DNA of 64,000 nt from Ditylenchus dipsaci (lineage: Eukaryota; Nematoda; Chromadorea; Rhabditida; Anguinidae). Under the pieces are notes generated by a model. It was not told the origin of the DNA and did not search any database. It worked only from the letters and a program-made list of their open reading frames with translations. Position numbers and translations under genes: made by a program. Position 1 is the first letter of the stretch. Each line of letters starts with the position of its first letter. The stretch spans positions 434,001 through 498,000 of the forward strand of contig SADC01001168.1 in assembly GCA_004194705.1 (NCBI GenBank), given 5' to 3'. Below, one piece after another: positions 37,401-49,200 of this stretch.

Positions 37401-40400
37401 ATTAAGAAAGCCAAGCATGTAGATTAGTCACATCAAAAATATCGTAAATCCCAAACCTTGAGTGTGTTTATAAGATCCATATTTGGGTCTGCAAAATTGT
37501 GCATCTGTCTGTTGACACCAAGAAAATAAGAGAGTAAGTTAGCTAATTGGAAAAGCTTCTTCTCGGAGATATTTCTTGTCTTGTCAAATTCAGAACTAAC
37601 TATATGCCAAGCAATTAAATCTTTTAAGTGAATGCCCCTAAAATTTAAATTACTCATAAATCCTTACAATTTGCATCACTCACATTATAGGTATTTTAAA
37701 GCGATTCCTAACTTCCTGTATAGTTTTCCTGTAACTGGCGTAATTGTTGGAATTGGAAAGCAGTTGTGTCAAATTAGCCAGATCCTAAATTTTAAAAAGT
37801 GAGAGAGTAAAAATTAGTTGGCGTATAGTTGTCTTACTTTTTTGACATCTTCCTCCAGAAGGGCGTGTGTTTTGGTAAGTCTGGAGATATTACTATGCGA
37901 TACTCCTCCAATAACCGCCATAAGCGTGTTGAAATTGCATTGCTTTCTGAGATTCTAAAAGGAATTGGGTAAACATTTTTGTGGTGCTATTGCTGAAGAA
38001 CCTTGCCGACGTTAATAAATTTAGTGATTATGTCTGCCCTTTCTCTGGCTCCGTTCTTGCTCAAAATCATACATTGCACCCAACAAGAAAGACTCTAAAG
38101 TAAAATAGATAAATTAATATTATTTAACTTCCACTCACGTTGAAAACAGCAATAGAGCGCTCCAGAATAGGGGTTTGCGAAAGTTTGTTTGCTCTCACAT
38201 ATCTCTTGATTTCTGGGATCTGTAATATTGTGTGGGTTGTCAACACTATTTTTAAATTACACTAAAACCAACCGTAACTCTAGAGAGCACCCTATAATCT
38301 ATGTGGCTCATTGCATTGGACAAGTCTTCGGGGCTCCACTGGTCAAATGACAGGGAGACATGCCTGCTCACTGGGTTCCTTACAGATACGTTTCTTAACC
38401 AGGCATATGACGGTCTGAAATATTTTAGAAATGCGAAAAAAGAGAAGTAAAATAAGCACATACACAGAAGAGAGGTCCAAGTCGTTGACAAGATTCTGTT
38501 CAATCTTGCCTTCTTGCAACATCATCTTCTTCAATCTGTCCACCAACGCACAAAGCTGATGATTGGCGTCAAAGTGCATGGGAAAGTGACGTATCCAGAA
38601 GCTGACCGCACTGCAAATTTTGACACCATATTCGTCAGGTTCTTCCTAAATTTGTGGAAATGGCGTCAATACTTATTTGTAATCTAATTTTTATGCTTAA
38701 GAGCGTGTTTTATCTGTCTGTCCTCAACTGTTGATTTTTTGATTATTCTTTACAGGTTAATAAAAGGCAACCAAGATAAGCATATAGATGGAAGCATATA
38801 AAAACTACGAAACTGTTAATCCTTGTACCAAAATAGATGAAAGACCTTAAGCAACAACCCGAAATAGATGTCCTTACGATGAAATCACTTATTGTCATTT
38901 AAAAAATACCTTCAATATCCTTTTAATTTTTTCTTCACTACATCTAAAGCTCATTGAATAAAGAACATTTAAATTTACGACACAGGGACGTTGTAATTTT
39001 TTTAATTTTCGGGTATTTTCGCAGTATGTAACTGATTGTTGCCCCTAAAGTCTGAATTCTTGCCCCTTTTTAATTCTTTCTTGCCCCTTTTTCAAATTTC
39101 AAATAAAATACCGTATAACCTCTATGAAAAGGGGATGCCCGTTTAATTTTCAACCCCTAAAAAATCGAAAAAAAAAATATTTTGAGATTTTTGGGTACTC
39201 AAAAAAATCTAAAAAGCGGAATCAACTAAGATCGAGGTGATCAAGAAAACGCGAAAAACAGATTTGCAAAAAATTTTTTTTGCGCTGAGATATAGGTCCT
39301 TGAGGGTGCCCGTTTATTAGAGGGTGTCCGTTTATTGGAGGGTGTCCGTTTAATAGAGGTTTTACGGTGAGTGAAATCTTGCCCCTTTTTAATCAAAATA
39401 AGGGTGAATTCCTCCGATTTTCATCGAAGGCGCCAAATCGGAGAAATTCACGCGATTTTTGATAAAAAAGTGTTCAACATTGCCGAAAAAAGGGCAAGAT
39501 TTCAGTTTTTTATTTTAAATTTGAAAAGGGGCAAGAAATAATTAAAAGGGGCATGAATTCAGATTTTAGGGACAACAACTCAATTTGATCCGTTTTTATA
39601 TGTGCTTGACATTTTCTTCTTTTTTACGCAGTTATTTTGGTATTTGTCATTTTTTGAAACAGCTTTATTAAAAAAAAGAAAAATTGCTTTCAATAAAAAA
39701 AAGTTTTGCCTAATTATGGCCTTAAAGATGCACAATAATAAGAGATGGTGCCCGGGAATTAAATTTTTCTGTACGGATTTTTCAGTTTGGTTTCTAACAA
39801 AACAATGCCTAGAATTCAGTTTTAGGTGAAGTTTTGTTAGAAACTAAGCTGAAAAATCTGTATAGAAATTTAATGTTTAGGAAAAATTTGAAATTAACGG
39901 GAACTACCTCTCATTAGCGTGGGAATGACCCTTTAATTTTTATGCTTTTTTATTATTTGAAATTGTGTCGAATTGAGATAATTTTTGCTGTTGATATTGA
40001 ATGAAAAAAAAATTCCTAGTGTGCAACTACCTGAAAGTACCTGATATAATGAGACGAACTGTGCCATCAGCTCAGTGTTCTCCAACAGGTATTCGCCGAT
40101 CATGAACAGGCATTGTGGCAGCTCGGATGTGGGCTCACCATGCTCGTCTGAATTCTTTTAATTTAGTTAGGACAAAAATATGCAAGGCTCGATCATTTTT
40201 GACCTATACTTTAAAGTGTTTAGTCAGATTCTTTTTAAACTGACGTACAAATACGGATGTAGACCGATGAATTGCAATGATTTTGCCGATTGCTTTTGGG
40301 AAAATAAAGACTTTTCGACCCTACCAGAGTATACGCTTTTTAATTTTTTTTTTATTTAAACTCAAAACATTTATTAAGTATAAAACACACACAAACTGAC

Positions 40401-40530
40401 CAAAAGAGTCAGAGCATCGTCTAATCAGTGCAAACACATTCAAATCGCTCTCATCCGCGCTTGAGCAACTTGGGAAATTCATCACCAAATTGGGAAGCCG
40501 GCAAGAAAACCTCTTTACATTTCAATTTCT
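34454..40530 (-). CDS. rgef-1: RasGRP-type Ras guanine nucleotide exchange factor
   Basis: Exons: 40486-40530, 40041-40147, 38464-38645, 38273-38414, 38139-38219, 38002-38094, 37838-37954, 37684-37784, 37457-37637, 36856-36932, 36580-36802, 36150-36530, 34899-35093, 34454-34850. Domains in order: REM ([19 protein letters not shown], then [20 protein letters not shown]). RasGEF/CDC25 ([76 protein letters not shown]). Two EF-hands ([31 protein letters not shown]). A C1 zinc finger ([20 protein letters not shown]... [12 protein letters not shown]). A Ser/Pro-rich tail ending NSEGLSS. This is the RasGRP order, so it should load GTP on Ras/Rap at membranes in response to diacylglycerol and Ca2+. 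One base appears missing in the A-run at 36618-36620. Another possible exon at about 35150-35330 was left out because the flanking exons join in phase without it. The start lies further upstream. Confidence 0.93.
35727..35883. mobile_element. CCGTAAATCCTCTAAT-family MITE in intron
   Basis: The ends CCGTAAATCCTCTAATAGAG and CTCTATTAGAGGATTTACGG are inverse and TA-flanked. It lies in the intron 35094-36149 of the Ras exchange factor gene. Confidence 0.72.
35947..36109. mobile_element. hAT-like MITE, 8-bp duplication GCTTTGAT
   Basis: The ends CAGGGGCGTACCCAG and CTGCGTACGCCACTG match the widespread CAGNGGCGTA hAT terminus. Exact 8-bp repeats GCTTTGAT lie at 35939-35946 and 36110-36117. It is 163 bp long, in the same intron as the 35727-35883 element. 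Confidence 0.85.
39111..39367. mobile_element. CCGTATAACCTCTATG-family MITE in intron
   Basis: The ends CCGTATAACCTCTATGAAAA and TTTAATAGAGGTTTTACGG are inverse, with TA on the left only. The interior repeats GGGTGTCCGTTTATT. It is embedded in a further inverted pair, TTGCCCCTTTTTAATT / AATTAAAAGGGGCA (about 39060-39560), which suggests insertion into an older element. Confidence 0.6.
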
Positions 40531-41378
40531 CTGCAAAACAAATTGTAAATAAAAAAGCCAAGTTTAAATAATTTCGAAGCAGTAAGCAAATATTGGAAAC
40601 AGATGGTGTGACAATTGGATCAATCAATTAAATTGAATGGTCCTGCCCAACAAACATGCAAATAGGGGGACTAGAATGTAAAACGACTCAAACAACCCCA
40701 CCTATTGATCCCTGCTTTTCGCAGCACATAAAAAGGTGTGAAATTTGATCCGCTTAGAGGCGCCACCGCCGCAATTACATAATCTTCACAACCACTACTA
40801 CTACCAACAACAAGAGCAGCACTGTCTGCGGCCTTAAATATCCTATTCAACTCATTTTAACTTCAGACAAGCACGCCTTATCAACGAAATAGGCAAACTT
40901 TCCGCGTGAAAAATATTATTTTAATTTAGCGACAAAACAACAACAAAAACAATTTTTCGGCTGTCCAGGTTTCCTGAACTACAAGTATTTTTAAAATACC
41001 AAATTTATCTATTTGTGAAAAAAAAATTAATTTTTATTTTGTTAACACGGAAATTCCCGACTTGAATACGCCTTGTAAGGCAAATCGGGCTATTTGATGG
41101 CTTTTTTTGGCATTCCATTTATGTACGGAGGTACAATTTGTGGTATTCGTGCTCAGCAGGTTCTAAACCCCTTATAGGAACCATTATCCCAGTCACGAAA
41201 TCCCGTGTTAAAATTAAAATTTGGGTCAAATCCTCTGAGTACAGTATACCATCGGTTATCCTCCATCTACAGAAACCAGACCTAGGGTAACGGCTGTACA
41301 GTTTTTTCATTTCGTTTTATATTCTACCTTATGCTACACTGAAATTTTGAGTTGAGTGGACACGAATGGTTCGTAATA

Positions 41379-41803
41379 CAGTCAAACCTCTCTACTATGG
41401 CACCCCCAAAAGTTCGTTCCCGCCTTGGGTCCGACACTTTTTTAACCGAATTTTCAAAGTCTTTTATCCATTCTGTTTTGACAGTCTGGTCCCAAATATC
41501 GTAAGGATTCCGATTTTGCCAATCGTTTTTCAGAATTATAAAAAAATTTCTTCTAAAAAAGCAAAAACTCAGTTTAAAAACAGGAAAATTTAAAAATTTC
41601 TGTTTTTAAACTGAGTTTTTGCTTTTTTAGAAGAATTTTCTTTATAATTCTGAAAAACGATCGGCAAAATCGGAATCCTTACGATATTTGGACCAGACTG
41701 TCAAAACAGAAATGGCAAAAGCCTTCAAAAATCGAGGTAAAAAAAGTGTCGGACCCAAGGCGGGAACGAACTTTTGGGGTGCCATAGTAGAGAGGTTTGA
41801 CTG
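41379..41803. mobile_element. pogo/Tigger-like MITE, TA-flanked
   Basis: The element forms a long palindrome. The ends CAGTCAAACCTCTCTACTAT and ATAGTAGAGAGGTTTGACTG are perfectly inverse and flanked by TA. Inner arms GTTCGTTCCCGCC / GGCGGGAACGAAC also match, and the whole would fold into one hairpin. Confidence 0.78.
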
Positions 41804-42838
41804 TATACTGTGTTTGCTGTAATGAAGTCCCAGCGGGTTCTTTTTTCAGCCCATTTCTTAAACTCTTGATGGCTCGTTTATATATTTTATTAAAGTTTTC
41901 AGCTGTTAAAATTGCTTGATAGGTTTCGGAAATACCGTAAATGCTCTAATAAACGCCCTTCTTGAAAGTGACAGTATGTGCCTAAAAATTGCAAGATGTG
42001 TTTTTAATCTTTTTTAAATATCGATTAGAGCTTTACTGGCGTTGAAGTTTTCTGCGACAGAGCGCGTCTTCATTAATGAAAAATAATGAAATTTATGAAA
42101 GAAAAAGGGACAATTAGGCAAAACGAAAAAAAGGCAGACAAAGAAGCAAGAGGTAAAATATTTGTAACCGAACCAGCTAACATTATCACTTGTAACGACA
42201 ACCTTAATAACACAGATTCAAAAAGTCTGAAAAAGCAAGCAGCTTCAGTGTTTTCTGTCTTGAATTTTATTTTTGTAAGGGTTCTGCCTGATCCGAAAAA
42301 AGTCACTAATGTTAGATTGATCGCGAAACTAGTGAAAACGGCTGGTCCACTTTTGTTTTTGGAAATGCAGGAGCAAAGTCCTTTTAGTTTTTTTCACCTC
42401 CCTTTTCTGATGACTTTTCAAAGAAGCTCTATTTGTTCTGAAAGCTAGCTTCCTGAATAAATAACCGCGCCGTTGATCACACCCAAAATGTGACAAACCA
42501 AATTATGACTGTTTTTTTAGCCTTTTATCACATCAATACAATAAATTTAATACTGTTGTATAAAGCATGCATGAAAAAATTATAAATTAAAAATCAATTG
42601 ATAAAAGTAAAATTTTTGAGAAACAAAAGTTTCAGTCACAGAATTTTATATAGAGAAAATTTGGTTTTACTTGAAGACAAAGGCCGACAACTTACTATGG
42701 CCTAGCAAACAACCGGGTGAAAATTTTGTATTTCATGTCATGGTACAGTGGTAAAGCGGTGGATTTTGCTTCTTTTCAGGTCTTCATTTAAATCCTCCTA
42801 GCTTATAAGTTTAAAAGTGTGATTACAGGCCAGATTAA

Positions 42839-43299
42839 GGAAAAATATCAACTCGCGACATTCAACTCGCGACAGTCTCGACTCGCGACACTCAACTCGC
42901 GACACTTTTTTTACGATTTTTTAACTTCTGAAAAATTATCAAACATTTGCCAAAAAGTCTTTTGAATACCAACGTTCCATACCAAAATGTCTTTCTGAAC
43001 CCGAATCTGTTGAGATCAGGTCCGCAAATTTTTAGGGAGCTGAGATATCCTTCAAAGTGGGTAAGTGGTACAAATTTCAAGGTGGTCTATTCAAAACAAC
43101 TATATCTCAGCCCCCTGTGATTTTGTTGACTTGATCTCAACGAATTCAGATTGAGGAAGACATTTTGGTATGTGAAATTGCTATTCAAAAGACTTTTCGG
43201 ATAATATTTGATATTTTTTTCAGGAGTTAAAAAAATCGTCAAAAAAAGGTCGCGAGTTGAGTGTCGCGAGTCGAGACTATCGCGAGTTGATAGTCGTCC
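42839..43299. mobile_element. hAT-like MITE with CAACTCGCGACA repeats, duplication CAGATTAA
   Basis: The ends GGAAAAATATCAACTCGCGA and TCGCGAGTTGATAGTCGTCC are inverse. Exact 8-bp repeats CAGATTAA flank it (42831-42838 and 43300-43307). Subterminal CTCGCGACA arrays are inverted on the right. It is 461 bp long. Confidence 0.83.
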
Positions 43300-44304
43300 C
43301 AGATTAAAGTCTATCAGAATTAAGCCAAAGTTCTGTTGTATTTTGTATTTTTTGGAACAATTTTCGGATGAAAATTTAACCCCGGATCTCTTATAGAAAC
43401 TACCTAGACAGAGCTCTTAAAATGCCGAGTTATGGAAATTGGAAGCCATTTGAAGCGTGAAACTTGTTTCTTATACTCAAACTAGAAGACTTTTGTAAAT
43501 TTCGCGCAAAATTTCTTTTAAAACCTAAAAGAACAATTTTGGACTTTTAGAAAATATATTTAGGTATATTTATTTAAGACAATATTTGTTTATGTTTTGA
43601 GCTGTAAGTGGTGAAAACCAATAAGAAAACAAGTTAAGAAATCAACTGAAAGAGGTGAAGCAAATTAAATACTTGATGATGATGCTGTAGTATTAGCAGC
43701 AGTAAAATAAGTATGTCGTCTTATCAGGGCAATAACTCAAAACCGCTGAATGGCTTCTCCCTCCACAATGAACATATAATGACGCTCTCAAAAAAGGAGG
43801 AGACAAGCAGTAGTAGCCAAGGAATTTATTCAGCTAGCCAGCTAGATAGACTTCATGCACACACATCCCCTGCTCGTTAATACAGATAGATGGCCAGCCA
43901 GCCAGCTAGATACATGCACACACACACATACACCATGAACAACGTCAAAAAAGGAGAGAGGCAAGAAAAATTCCTCTCGCACAAAAACAAATGGGGAGCC
44001 ACTCTTGTGCTATTGCCAACCAAAGACTCTAGTCTTCTCTTTTGCTACACTCATGCCACCAGCTGGCTACGGCTGCAAAAAAGGCAAATAAGGGATGTCA
44101 AGTAAGTTTTGGCTAAACAATTTGGCTAGCTGGAATAAGGGGGCATCCTCCTATGTTGCTCTTGTTTGTTGCCAACTGAAAAATCCAAACAGATTGTTTG
44201 GTGGAGAGGAGGAAGCTGGTGCAAGTAAGCAACCTTGGGTGTCCATCTTACCAAGTATAATAATCGGATAGCTTAAAAAAGAAGGAAAATCATATGAGCA
44301 AAAT

Positions 44305-44580
44305 TTTTTTGATGTATGGCGCAGTGGACAAGCTCTAGTGTTTTTTGCCCAAAATGGTTCGCAGGTTCGATCCCGCTTGGCGGCACGCTAGTTATTTCGA
44401 CTTGTTTGGCCAATCTCTAGCGATGATCCGGGTCACTAATTCGAATCTGGCCAAAAAGTCAAAATATTTCTAAAAACTGGTCAAAATAACTAGAGTGTCC
44501 CCAAGCTGAGTCAAACCCACGACCATTTCGGGCCAAAAACACTAACTCTTATTCACTGCGCCATGCATTGAGAGAATAGT
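44305..44580. repeat. Inverted pair of tRNA-like modules
   Basis: The left copy (about 44315-44385) has an A-box-like TGGCGCAGTGGACAAGC and a B-box-like GGTTCGATCCC. The right copy (about 44505-44572) is a diverged inverse with GGCGCAGTGAATAAGAG. Neither folds as an intact tRNA. It could be two opposing SINE heads or a palindromic element that captured tRNA sequence. Confidence 0.45.
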
Positions 44581-45386
44581 AACAAATAACACGATCTTTC
44601 CGCTCCCTTCAACTCTAAAATCCTAGTCGAAAAATGGGGCGGGGATATGAGAACAATATCTAGAAGCAGCTATCAGTGGCAGCCTAAGAAAGCGGTAACT
44701 GTTTGATTATTGCTTCAGGCACAAGAGTTTTTAGAATACTGACCATTCTACTACAATCGCTACTAATACTCTTTATGGTCTTTCTGGTCTCCTCTTTATT
44801 TTTTTTCCATTTTTGGAATAAGGAGTATGATGAGATGGAGTGAGAAGAAAAAGAATTTTAGTTATAAATATTGATATAAGAGGAGCACGCAAGAGACACA
44901 GAGGAATTTGAGGGAAGCTGTTGATGTGTGGAACGTGCCTCGCTTTTTATCTTTATGTCTTTTTCGACATGAAAACCCCAAGCTAAATTTTATGGTGCGC
45001 GATTCACGTCTATCTAACAATACATTTTTGAATTTAAAAATTTAGCTGGATTTTTAATAAAAAATGGCTGAGCCCAATTTTTCATTATGTGTATTTTTGT
45101 GTCAAACCTCAACCTAACAAATTTTTAAGTGTGTTGGATTTGCGAATTGAGACTTGCTTTTAAAACTTTTTATTTAATTTTTTATATGCTGACCCATCAC
45201 ATCTAAGCGACACAATTATGATGATACAGGCTATATTTTATGGCTCGGTTGTCTCTGGCAAAGAGCTAGATTTAAAAAAAGCAAAAAGTAAATCACCGAA
45301 AGTAGTAAAGCAACAGCAGCAAGATACATGTATACATATAGTAGTCAAGCATTTGAGATTACAAATTAATTTAGGATTTAAGCCAC

Positions 45387-45453
45387 GTGAAAATTCTCTT
45401 AGATGCTGACAAAGGCTCCTGAGATCCACGCAAGAAATTTTGGACTTCTCCAT
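45387..45453 (-). CDS. Possible first exon of the Ras exchange factor
   Basis: From ATG at 45453 the frame encodes MEKSKISCVDLRSLCQHLRE and ends at a GTGGCT donor with one base left over. That phase joins exactly to the exon 40486-40530 ([14 protein letters not shown]). An acceptor TTTTCAG about 35 bases upstream of the ATG (near 45488) would allow trans-splicing or a 5'UTR intron. The link needs a 4.9-kb intron and rests on phase and composition only. Confidence 0.4.
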
Positions 45454-45487
45454 GACAAGGCGACCTCGCTCACTCTCTTCTTCATCT

Positions 45488-46278
45488 CTGAAAACGTATT
45501 TTAAAAGAACCATGCTTGTTGATGTAAATGAGAATTTGACAAATTCAAAAGCGCGCGGGACACTTTTCCTTTCGTCTCGCACTCTACTCTTGGAAATTGT
45601 TTCGAGTGACTCGAAAGAGTACAGTGAGAGACGAAAGAGAAGTGTCCTGCACGCATTTGAATTTGTCAAACTTTCAATTGCATCAACAAGTATGGTCCTT
45701 TAAAATCTAAAGGACAACTTCTCTGCATTTTGACTTTTAGTGGCAATTTTGGCATAAACCATGCATAATAATAAACCATGGTTTGAAAAAGTTACAAAAT
45801 TGAAACTAGGTTACAAGTTAGTTACAGAAATATTTGCGAAAAATTTGTTACTTTCATTGTCAACTTTAGACGATATCTTGAAGGTGAAAGTAAAATAGTT
45901 TAAGTCAAATAGTAAACTACTTTTTCTACAGTTTTTTACTGAAAAAATTGTATGTTACTAAAAACTAGTTAGGACTGTATTTTTGTATTGTATTTTTTTA
46001 ATCCAAATTTGGCGCTGAAATTAACAATTTTGGTGTCGAAATTCTGTTTCTTTATAAATCAGAGCTGCCATCTCCAAATTAAAAAAAACCAGTTGGACAA
46101 AAAAGGAATTTGAATGAAAAACTGCATTTTATCTAGTGCTTATTGCCTTTTTAAAGCGAAAAAAAGATTCTTACTAAAACTTCAAAAATAAAAAAAGATT
46201 TGGGGTCCCAAAAAAGGACAAATCTTTTTAAAAAGGACATATGGCAGCCCTGTTATAAATTCTTTTTTATTAAATGAC
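45488..46278. repeat. Inverted repeat between two genes
   Basis: The arms TTGACAAATTCAAA (about 45537) and TTTGAATTTGTCAAA (about 45657), with GACACTTTTCCTTTCGTCTC and its inverse, form a palindrome at about 45490-45715. The rest to 46278 is AT-rich with no gene. Confidence 0.5.
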
Positions 46279-49200
46279 TCACTCTTCCTCCTTGTTGATT
46301 AATGCATGCGACAAATCATTTTTTCTGTCGACCAGTTCTTTGAGCTTGTTCATCAAGTCGTCTATCTCCTGCTTGTCCATCTCGATCTTCATATCATCTA
46401 AATAAGTTATATAGGAGTTTTGAATATTGTTGCCTACTCTCTGCCACAGTAGATTGGATGAGTTGCTTTTGAATAAGAGTAATTTGATGGGAGGTCTCGT
46501 TGAGGTCGACTACATGGTTGAGGTAGTCCTGCCTTCTCACCAAAGCATCCTTCTCTGTTAACAACTTCAAATGCTCCTCTATCATTTTCTGCTCCTCCTG
46601 GCTGCCTGGCTCTGCAACGCAAGCATGGTGACTTTTAAATTCAATAAGAAGTACAACTACCTAAATTTCTCATCTTTTGGTCAATGTAAGAGTCCAGTTT
46701 CTCCACTTGAACTATCCTTTCAGCCAGTTCTTCCAGTTCTGTGCCAATGTTTTCTGTGTTGTTGAGGTCTTTCTCGAAATTGGTAACTAGTTTTCTCGTA
46801 GGTGTGCGTTCAGGATCGTCTAAATTGAAATTTTATGTTTTTTGCTCATTGCTCAAAAAAATATTACAAGGCTTAGAGGTCGTTGTTGTCGGCTCTAGTC
46901 GTTGATTAGCCTCCTAAATAAAGTTTTGAATACCGAAAAAGTCATGTAAAAGCTTGTGATCCCTCCACATCCAGCAAAATCAAAAACATCAAAAAGGATG
47001 AACTGCAGTAAACGATCTGAATGTTTTACAAGAGAGGGACTCTGACTGTGACCTGGATAAGATTTTTTTTGTGTATTCTTGTAGAACGTGCCTGAGTTCC
47101 TGACAAATCTGGTTCCCCAGCCGTGAAAATGCACAAACCTGGTGAAAGGGTCACTCAAAGTTCTAAAAACACCTCGATACCCTTATCAGGGTTTTTCATA
47201 ACTGACTCTTGGATCATGGATCATTCCTAAAATTTTTACTGAGTTTCAGAGTTGGGGAGCCAAATTCACACGGGGTTCGGGCACGCTCTACAAGAATACG
47301 CGCTTTAAAAAATTCATCGAAAAAACCCCAAGTCACACTCAGGGTGTCTCCCTTGTTAGACAAGTTTATGATATTGTTTGAGGAGTTAGCTAGGGTTGGG
47401 ACTAGGCTTGGCAGCGGGACGGGAATCCCACGGGAATCCCGGTTTGGGAATCCCGAAAAAAAAACACTTTCCCGTTCCCGTTTCCCGCCGGCTCAAAGTT
47501 CAAAATCCCGTTTCCCGCCCGTTCACTTTCAAAAATTCCGAAATTTTCCCGAAATCCAAATTCAAATTTATTTAATGTCAAAACGAAAAAAGTTTGATCC
47601 TAAGCAATTTTGCTTGTCATTTCTTTCGTCATTTCTGGTGGAACGTCTTCTTCAACGGGCAGCGGTAAATTCGTCCCGGTAAATTCGTCCCCAGGTAAAT
47701 TCGTCCCAAAACCGCCAATTCAAAAATTTCGAGCAGGTTCGAATCCTGGTAGTAGCAAATATTTTTCTAACTTAGAATTGTGTGGGAAATCAGGTTTTTT
47801 AGGACCAAAATTACGACTTTACCCACCCCAACCGCAATACCTTGAGTAGGTCCCTCATGGTCAGGTGAACAGACAATACATATTTTAATTTTTTTTCACT
47901 TTTTAGCCTTAAAACCTATTTTATAGACTAATTCGGACACGCTGAAGATGGTTTGATAGTGCTAAAATGCCGTTTTGTAGGGTATTTCTTGAGCTTTGAT
48001 AAAAACCAGTTTTGGTAAAATCAATTATTGTCCAATACTCAAAAAATACTCGACGAAACGGCATTTCATCACTATCAAACCATCTTCAGCATGCCTGAAT
48101 TAGTCCAGAAAATTGTTTTGTAAGATGGAAAACGTAGAAAATTTTTTACTCCAAGTGAACGACTACTTAGTTTTGTTGGTGCATGGATTATTCAGCAGAA
48201 CTGACGTTGGATCGTAAGAATCGTAGAAATCATATAAAAATCATAGCTTGGATCACAGACCGAAATGTTGCTACCTGTGTACCACTACACTAACTAAGTT
48301 CCCCAATCTGGGTACAACAAAACCAAGTGGTTGTCCACTTGGAGCAAAAAAATTTTTACATTTTTCATGTTCCAAAATCTGTTTTTTGGACTGATTCGGG
48401 CATGCTGAAGATGGTTTGATAATAGTAAAATAAGGTTTTGTATGGTATTTCTTGAGTATTGGGCAATAATTGATTTTACCAAATCTCGATTTTACCAAAA
48501 CTCAAAAAAATACTCGAGAAAACGGTGTTTTACCACTGTCAAACCCTCTTTAGCACATCTGAATTTACCGCCGCCCGTGCCTACCTGATGCTCTTCCTAC
48601 CCACATTCGGCTTTACTAAGACTATATGGCTCTTTAACAAGAAAAAATTGTGTTTCCTACCGATTGGATTCAAATTTCGAACCTGTTCGAAATTTTTGAA
48701 TTAGCGGTTTTGGGGACGAATTTACCTAGAGCCTCTTCAACAGCATAACGGCTGAGAATTTAAGAATCTACTTGCTGTAAGCACAAGCTTTTTTCATGTC
48801 TAAAACCAAGAAAGTACCACTTGTTTGTTCCGGTGAAGATTTTTAAAATTAAAGATCACTCTCTACATACTATAACTTTTCTCCTGTGACATCTGTCACA
48901 GTAAATTTTTTAATCGTCTTGCAATCCAAAAAATAGGATCCCGATCGAAAACAAGATGAAAAAATGCAAAACAAATGATTACAGTAGTTTTGCATGACCA
49001 AAATGGGTTGACTCCGAACTCATGCTGACTCCGGAGTCATCGATTTTACTCCGGAGTCAGACCATTTGACTCCGGAGTCAAGCGTGACTTCGGGAAGTCT
49101 GAATAGACTTTATTGATTTGTTTGTTTTGATTTGTTTGAAGAAAAAAATCGCAGAATTTTGGCTTTTCTCTCTTATTTAACAAATTCCCGTTTCCCGTCG

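Larger units (their letters stand above)
40531..45386. other. 4.9-kb stretch without a firm exon; MITEs
   Basis: Probably intronic to the Ras exchange factor if the exon at 45387 is real. It holds the pogo-like element 41379-41803, the hAT-like element 42839-43299 and the tRNA-like inverted pair at 44305-44580. A 120-codon plus-strand frame (42086-42448) has an ATG but no recognisable domain and no splice context. A minus-strand frame at 41119-41310 is likewise unsupported. Confidence 0.5.

Noticed and set aside
41119..41310. Minus-strand frame before the Ras exchange factor
   Set aside because: It cannot be joined in phase to any exon and has no family resemblance.
42086..42448. 120-codon plus-strand frame
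   Set aside because: It has an ATG but no domain, no splice signals and an odd composition, and lies between transposons.
47209..47682. 157-codon plus-strand frame
   Set aside because: It runs into the hAT-like element made of GGGAATCCCG repeats, so the open frame is a by-product of repeats.
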